The translations under genes were made by a program, and so were the position numbers. From positions 1 through 64,000 of the forward strand of contig JAHIRD010000019.1 in NCBI GenBank assembly GCA_018818835.1: DNA of 64,000 nt, written 5' to 3'. The notes under the pieces were generated by a model. It was not told where the DNA came from. It made no database searches and saw only the letters and a program-made list of their open reading frames with translations. Shown here piece after piece: positions 58,956-64,000 of this stretch. Within the stretch, counting starts at the first letter, position 1. Each line of letters starts with the position of its first letter. Source of the stretch: Pseudomonadota bacterium. GTDB taxonomy: Bacteria; Desulfobacterota; Desulfobacteria; Desulfobacterales; Desulfolunaceae.

Positions 58956-59726
58956 TTATTTCTTGTCATCTTCAAGTAAATCAGGGTAGAGTTCCTCGGC
59001 ACAGTCAGGACAAATACCATGACTAAATTCCACCTCTAAATGGTCTTGTATATAACTCTCAATTTGAGTCCAGTACCCTTTATCATCTCTGATCTTTTTA
59101 CAGTTGGCACAAATGGGTAGAATGCCTCTTAATGTTTTGATTTCTTCTATGGCTTTATGTAGTTTGGATACGAGTTCTTTCATATCCTCTTCTTTTTTTT
59201 TACGTTCTGTGATGTCATAGAAAATGCCCGTCCAGAGAACATCACCGTTTGCAAGTGGCCGAGGAAGCGATTCGAAATGAATCCAAAGAATTTCCCCTCC
59301 GATATACAAACGCCCCTCCCACTGAAAGGGAATCTTCTTGACATTGGCTTCTTCGTTCTTGCGGTTGTATTCTTCTTTGTCATCCGTATGAACCAGGTCA
59401 AGGACCATACCGGGGTTGGCTTCAAAATCCTGCCGATCTATCTTCAGAATTTCACAGGCGCGGTCATTAAACAACTCTAAATGAAACGGAGCGGTATCCG
59501 AACTGGTCCATGCATTATCTTGTCGTCGCTCTTTGGGGAATACCCGAATACGATATATCCCTGCAGGATGATGGTTGATCATTTCCAGATACAATTCACG
59601 TTCAAGTTGAAATAATTTCTCCGCGGCCATGAGCGTGGATACCGATTGCTCCAGGTCCTGTATTCTCTGCTTTAAAAAGACATTCTCTTCAATCAATTCA
59701 TTATTTGTCCTATTGGGATCAGTCAT
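58956..59726 (-). CDS. PAS-domain protein with C-terminal Cys-rich domain
   Basis: From the ATG at 59726 (AAAGGGG upstream) the product has 256 residues: a short coiled coil, a PAS domain (PFHLELFNDRACEILKIDRQ, WEGRLYIGGEILWIHFESLP, GIFYDITERKKKEED) and a C-terminal domain LPICANCKKIRDDKGYWTQI, ending FSHGICPDC. The two CxxC pairs (CANC, CPDC) suggest a metal-binding fold. There is no kinase, cyclase or other output domain. This C-terminal module often ends PAS proteins of the group. A longer frame to 59834 is less likely. Confidence 0.85.
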   Translation of the reverse strand: MTDPNRTNNELIEENVFLKQRIQDLEQSVSTLMAAEKLFQLERELYLEMINHHPAGIYRIRVFPKERRQDNAWTSSDTAPFHLELFNDRACEILKIDRQDFEANPGMVLDLVHTDDKEEYNRKNEEANVKKIPFQWEGRLYIGGEILWIHFESLPRPLANGDVLWTGIFYDITERKKKEEDMKELVSKLHKAIEEIKTLRGILPICANCKKIRDDKGYWTQIESYIQDHLEVEFSHGICPDCAEELYPDLLEDDKK

Positions 59727-60106
59727 CCGGCGTCCCCTTTCGCGATAAACGATATGGTTTGAAAACAAAAAATGCTGAGAGGACAAGGACAAATGGTTTC
59801 GTATCAACTGCCTCTTAAACAAGTCTGCATCCACAGGTGCTGAGTTTTATTTTGTGCTGAAATAAGAAGGATTTTTTTCAATGCTGATACACGGGCAGAG
59901 TCTCATGTAAAAACAGATTCCATGTGGCGCCTCCCAAAAAACGACCTTTATTAAGATTCTTATTATAGGCCATGAATTCGGTCATGCCAAGAGATTCTTT
60001 TTGCGCTTAATGGCCGGGCATTGGGGAGAGAAAACCGAGTCGGCAATTCCGGAATTAACATGAAAATGGGTTAAACTTACCTTAATAAATACAGTCCCAC
60101 ACCTCA

Positions 60107-63100
60107 TCACAAAACAAACCGTGCGCGACTTCCCCGGTGTCCGGGAACGACTTCAAGGCGTGTGGGAATGCGTTCCTTGAGTTCGGGAACATGGCTGATG
60201 ATGCCTACCAGGCGGCCGCTGACCTGGAGGTCGGCAAAGGCTCTGAAGGCCAGGTCCAGGGTTTCCGGGTCCAGGCTGCCAAAGCCTTCATCCACGAAGA
60301 TCGTGTCCAGCTTGATACCGCCGGCATAGGTCTGGACCACATCGGCCAGGCCCAGGGCCAGGGACAAGGAGGCCAAAAAGCTTTCACCGCCGGACAGGGT
60401 GGAAACCGGACGGCTGGTACCGGTATGGGCATCCACCACCCGGAGGTCCAGGCCCCCGGCACTTCGCCGGTCCGTTCGATCCTGCTCCCGGGCAAGATCA
60501 AACCGGTTCCGGCTCATGGATTTCAAATGACGTCCGGCAGAAAAAAGAACATCGTCAAACAGAGCGGCCAGAACATAGCGTTGAAAGGTCATGCCGCTGG
60601 TATTGGCTCCCCTGGCATTGGCCACATCGGCAATACTTCCCGTGCTGGCATATTGGCCTTCAAGGTGCGATGAACGAACAGCCAGATCATTCAAATCTGA
60701 AAGAACCTTTTTTTTGCCTGCCAAAACCGTTTCCATGCGGGCCTTTTCACTGGCGGCTTTTTCCATAAGGATCTTAATGTTTTGGACCTTCGCCTGAAGA
60801 GCAGGCATGTCCGGCATCACCAGATCCCTTGCCGCCTCAGTGGCACGGGCCAGGCGTTCCTGGGCTGAGGTTCGTCTTTCACCGTAATCTTTGATGGCCT
60901 GCTCCAGGGCGGGAATCGTGTTCTTTAAAAGAGCAGCGGCCTTAAAGTCTTCCTGACCCTTAAACCCGGCGTCCTGAAGACGACGGTCAAAGGCTGTGGC
61001 CGCCTGTTGCCACAGGTGTTCCGCCTGGGTGTGGGTAGCCTGTGCACCGGAAAGGGCCTGATCTTTGGCGGATAACCGACTCAGGGAGGTTTCCCGATCA
61101 AGACGAGCTTTTTCCAAGGCGGCCTCGGCTTTGCGGATCAGCGTCTCCAAATCAGACACCCGGCCATCAACCTGGGCAGGATCCTGACAGGCTTCGGGGA
61201 TGCGCGCTTTTCGTTCATCCATGGTCGCCTGACAGCGGACCATATCCCCGGATGCCTGCTCCAGAACCTGGACGGATTTGGCCAGAAAGGCCTGTTCTTC
61301 AGTTTGCTTGCCTGTCCATGTGTCCAGGTCTTTGGCCATGCCGGGAATGCCAGCCTTTTTTTTCTGTGCATCCCTGAGCATGGCCTGGACCCGGATCAGA
61401 TCCTTAGCAAACGTTTCGGGGTTTTCACGGCTAAGGGGCCCCAGATCCTCTTCAAGGGACCGTTGGCGGGCAAGGCCACTTACCCAGTCTTCACTGGCCC
61501 GGGAAGCCTGACCACGTTTTTCCGCACAATCGCGTTCCAGTTTCTTCAGATTTGCCCGTTTGTCCTTCAGGACATTTTCATCGGGCAATGACGAGGATGG
61601 CAATGCTTTTGCCGGATGATCAAGGGAACCGCACACAGGGCAGGGCTTACCCGGCTCCAACCGGGAGGCAAGAAGGGCGGCCTGACCCGAATGGTACAGA
61701 GATTCCAGCTGCTCCAGGGCTTGTTTTTCCCGTGTCAGGGATTTTTCACTCTGGTCCAGATGGTCCTGGGCCTCATGTTTGTTTTTTTCAGCCTGGGCCA
61801 CAACCCGGATCAATTTATCAAGGGCAAGTAACCGTTCTTTGTTCTTGGTCAGTTGCTCATACCGCAGGGAAAGCGAATCAAGGCCAGCCGCCTGTTCTTT
61901 GGCTTTTTCAAGATCCTGGTTTTTTTCACGGATCGTTTCGGCCAGACGGTCCAGGGCCTTTATCTGGGCCTGGTGGGATTGCTGAATACTCTCCATCCGG
62001 GCCTGGGCATCTTGATACTTTTTTTGTGCATCAACAAACCCATCAAGCTGTTCCCTTATTTTTGCAAGGTCAGTAAGCTGCCTCCGGGCCTGGGTAATGT
62101 CAGGTTCCCTTTCTTTTTCCTTTTCAAAGACCAGCTGGGCCGTCTCTTTTACTTTCAGGGCGGCATCTTTCTCTATTTTGGCCTGGGACAGATGTTTCCC
62201 AGCGTCTTTCAGTTCCTGAAGCCTTGCGTTAAGCATGTGCTCCGCATCGTTTAAACTCCGGGCATTCAGGGCCCGTTCCAGATCTTTTTTTTGAGCACAT
62301 ACTGCCTCTTCACCCGCCAAACAAACGGCCATGGCCTGGCCTGCTTTTTGTTCTTCCAGCAGCAAGGCCTGATGAATCCGTCCCAGGTCCAGGTCCTCCT
62401 GGGCTTTTGCCTCTTGGGCCCTTAAGGTTTCCAGTGTGGACACCTGCTCTTTGGCTTTGAGCTTTAGGTCCCCTATCTGGGTTTCAAGACTCGCCGTATC
62501 CTCTGCCTCCTCACTTTCCAGAAGCAGATTTTTGCGGCGCTGGACATCCTCGTAGTTCTGCTTGATGGTCTTTGCCGCTTCTTTCAGGGCCTCTTCAATA
62601 TCCCGGTATTGTCCGGTCTGGAACAGGGTTTCCAGAATTTTCTGACGATCCGTGGAATTGGCAAGGAGGAACTGGCGGAACTGTCCCTGGGGCAGCACCA
62701 CCACCTGCCTGAACTGATGGACATCAAACCCCGTGATCCGGATGATTTCCTCGGTGACCCTGCTCCATTTGTCCGCAAGCACCGTGGGTGCATCTCCGTG
62801 AATCTGCCATAAGGTGGCCTGGGATAGCTGGCGGGTGGTTCCCTCCCCTCTCTTTTTGGGTCGGTCCTGTTCAGGACTGCGACTCACACGAAAGGTGCTT
62901 TCCCCTATACAAAAATCAAAGCTCACCTGTGTTTCTTCATGGGGCAGTGAAAAATCGCTCCGGATGGTCTTAGCGTCTTTTTCCCCCCCGGATGTTTCTC
63001 CGTACAAGGCAAAGCACATGGCATCCAGAATACTGCTTTTCCCGGCACCGGTGGGGCCATGGATCAGAAAAAAATTCCGGTCTCCCAGACAGGTAAAATC

Positions 63101-63160
63101 CAGCGCCTGTACTTCGGCATAGGGCCCAAAGGCGCTCAAGGAAAGTGTTAAGGGTCTCAT
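60107..63160 (-). CDS. sbcC: nuclease complex subunit SbcC
   Basis: SbcC is the SMC-like ATPase partner of the SbcD nuclease, which opens hairpins and trims DNA ends. The 1017 residues have Walker A (GPTGAGKSS, 35-43), two long coiled-coil arms, the zinc hook PGKPCPVCGSLDHPA (about 505), the ABC signature LSGGESFLASLSLALGLADV and Walker B/D-loop FVDEGFGSLD (about 957). It overlaps sbcD by four bases. The spacer upstream of the PAS gene (59835-60106) shows no gene. Confidence 0.96.
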   Translation of the reverse strand: MRPLTLSLSAFGPYAEVQALDFTCLGDRNFFLIHGPTGAGKSSILDAMCFALYGETSGGEKDAKTIRSDFSLPHEETQVSFDFCIGESTFRVSRSPEQDRPKKRGEGTTRQLSQATLWQIHGDAPTVLADKWSRVTEEIIRITGFDVHQFRQVVVLPQGQFRQFLLANSTDRQKILETLFQTGQYRDIEEALKEAAKTIKQNYEDVQRRKNLLLESEEAEDTASLETQIGDLKLKAKEQVSTLETLRAQEAKAQEDLDLGRIHQALLLEEQKAGQAMAVCLAGEEAVCAQKKDLERALNARSLNDAEHMLNARLQELKDAGKHLSQAKIEKDAALKVKETAQLVFEKEKEREPDITQARRQLTDLAKIREQLDGFVDAQKKYQDAQARMESIQQSHQAQIKALDRLAETIREKNQDLEKAKEQAAGLDSLSLRYEQLTKNKERLLALDKLIRVVAQAEKNKHEAQDHLDQSEKSLTREKQALEQLESLYHSGQAALLASRLEPGKPCPVCGSLDHPAKALPSSSLPDENVLKDKRANLKKLERDCAEKRGQASRASEDWVSGLARQRSLEEDLGPLSRENPETFAKDLIRVQAMLRDAQKKKAGIPGMAKDLDTWTGKQTEEQAFLAKSVQVLEQASGDMVRCQATMDERKARIPEACQDPAQVDGRVSDLETLIRKAEAALEKARLDRETSLSRLSAKDQALSGAQATHTQAEHLWQQAATAFDRRLQDAGFKGQEDFKAAALLKNTIPALEQAIKDYGERRTSAQERLARATEAARDLVMPDMPALQAKVQNIKILMEKAASEKARMETVLAGKKKVLSDLNDLAVRSSHLEGQYASTGSIADVANARGANTSGMTFQRYVLAALFDDVLFSAGRHLKSMSRNRFDLAREQDRTDRRSAGGLDLRVVDAHTGTSRPVSTLSGGESFLASLSLALGLADVVQTYAGGIKLDTIFVDEGFGSLDPETLDLAFRAFADLQVSGRLVGIISHVPELKERIPTRLEVVPGHRGSRARFVL

Positions 63161-64000
63161 ACGCCCGCCTCTCTGTTTTTCAGGTAAAGGGCATTGACAA
63201 TGTCTGTGTAACTCGTCTCCATGGAAGGGCTTAGGCTCTGCCCCGTGACCTCCTTATAAAAAGCTGCAAACAATTCCTTGTCTCCCATCTTCCGGTGGTC
63301 TCCTTTGTGGCCGGACAAAGCACCATCTCTGATCAAATGGGGTCGTTCAATATGAAGGAGGTTAGGGTAAATCTGCCGAAGACGCCCCAGGGCGTCAAGA
63401 ATCGGTGTCGTATCCCATAAAGACACCTGGATATAATCGTCCGGATTTTCATCAGGCCCTGGCCCTTTCAGAATCTCATCCATGAAACCCTCAATTATAC
63501 GCAACCTGCGCCGGGGGACCAGGGGAATGGGTTTCACCTCACAGTGTCCTTTTGCGCCCAGAGTTACAAGATTGACGGATTTTTCATACCGACTTTCGGA
63601 AAATGAATAGGGCATCAGGCTGCCCGAATAACGGATACAGTCGTTACCGGCTTTCTGACTCCGATGGAGATGACCCAGGGCCACATAATCGAAACACGCG
63701 AACAAATCCGAATCAACAGCAGCGCTGCCGCCCACGGCAAGGGGACGTTCGGATTCACTTTCCTCGGACCCGGCCACAAAGGCATGGGCCACGAGGATGG
63801 ACCTTTGTTTTTTATTCATGTCCTTTTGGATACGGGCAATGCGCTCAGCCATGGCACGTTGGTGGTCCATAAGGTCCTGATCGTCCAGAACCTCCCGGAC
63901 TACGGAGGGTTCGGCAAAGGGAAGGGCATAGATTGACACAGGTCCGTGCTCATCCCCAAGATCAGTCACCCAGACAGATGTGCTTGCAGGACCCCGAACA
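63157..64000 (-). CDS. sbcD: exonuclease SbcD, C-terminal part (runs off window)
   Basis: The frame has no true start in the window; it continues in frame to position 64000 (VRGPASTSVWV upstream of the first GTG). It shows the later metallophosphoesterase motifs (ILVAHAFVAGSEESES, FDYVALGHLHRSQ with its metal-binding His pair) and the capping domain. The N-terminal catalytic residues are outside the window. It pairs with sbcC through a four-base overlap. Confidence 0.93.
   Translation of the reverse strand, partial: VRGPASTSVWVTDLGDEHGPVSIYALPFAEPSVVREVLDDQDLMDHQRAMAERIARIQKDMNKKQRSILVAHAFVAGSEESESERPLAVGGSAAVDSDLFACFDYVALGHLHRSQKAGNDCIRYSGSLMPYSFSESRYEKSVNLVTLGAKGHCEVKPIPLVPRRRLRIIEGFMDEILKGPGPDENPDDYIQVSLWDTTPILDALGRLRQIYPNLLHIERPHLIRDGALSGHKGDHRKMGDKELFAAFYKEVTGQSLSPSMETSYTDIVNALYLKNREAGV

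Overview
The window reads as one contiguous piece of a Desulfobacterota (Desulfobacterales-like) chromosome. This assignment is an inference from gene content and not from any database match. The supporting features are an F1Fo operon with two b-type subunits and no atpB or atpE, a bactofilin next to it, 6S RNA beside zapA, an orphan glycyl-radical activase, an FmdE-MogA fusion beside a molybdopterin oxidoreductase, a MerR-TetR fusion regulator and PAS proteins with a Cys-rich C-terminal domain.

Region 1 (1-19,992) is mainly housekeeping on the minus strand. It holds the 5' end of a 16S rRNA gene with its promoter, tyrS, rny, 6S RNA, zapA with a ZapB-like partner, and a uridyltransferase-only GlmU-like protein. 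The ATP synthase operon follows (bactofilin, then atpF', atpF, atpH, atpA, atpG, atpD, atpC), then the cell-shape operon (mreB, mreC, mreD, mrdA, rodA), two cell-wall-type hydrolases and tRNA-Pro(GGG).

Region 2 (20-31.5 kb) is accessory: repeat-rich spacers, a lone receiver protein, an acyltransferase, remnants of an SDR gene, a TetR/glycyl-radical activase pair, a membrane HD-GYP phosphodiesterase, a molybdopterin oxidoreductase followed by an FmdE-zinc ribbon-MogA fusion, and a DUF2167 membrane protein.

Region 3 (31.5-39.6 kb) looks like an envelope transport locus. A MerR-TetR fusion regulator is divergent from an RND exporter, an outer-membrane beta-barrel, a LolA-like periplasmic protein and a membrane-linked hexapeptide acyltransferase. 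A convergent alpha/beta hydrolase overlaps the end of the acyltransferase.

Region 4 (39.8-57 kb) carries exported enzymes and signalling genes. These are an M14 carboxypeptidase whose signal peptide is only reached from a non-canonical ATC start, a superinfection-immunity-type small protein, YceD, a MauE/rhodanese pair, a VWA/histidine kinase/response regulator operon, a chalcone-isomerase-like protein, a chemoreceptor, an M64 metallopeptidase with 58-residue FG-GAP repeats paired with a lipoprotein, and an exported C45-type Ntn hydrolase.

Region 5 (57-64 kb) starts with decayed genes: an ABC importer reduced by deletions to an in-frame permease/ATPase chimera plus a binding-protein fragment, and a truncated SPFH gene. 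It ends with a PAS protein, sbcC and the 3' part of sbcD, which runs off the window.

At least three families of short dispersed palindromic repeats occur. The best defined has two long copies sharing an identical 116-bp stretch (near 12.0 and 48.6 kb), two internally deleted short copies (15.1 and 39.8 kb) and a related core (37.7 kb). No CRISPR array, intact transposase or phage was seen.
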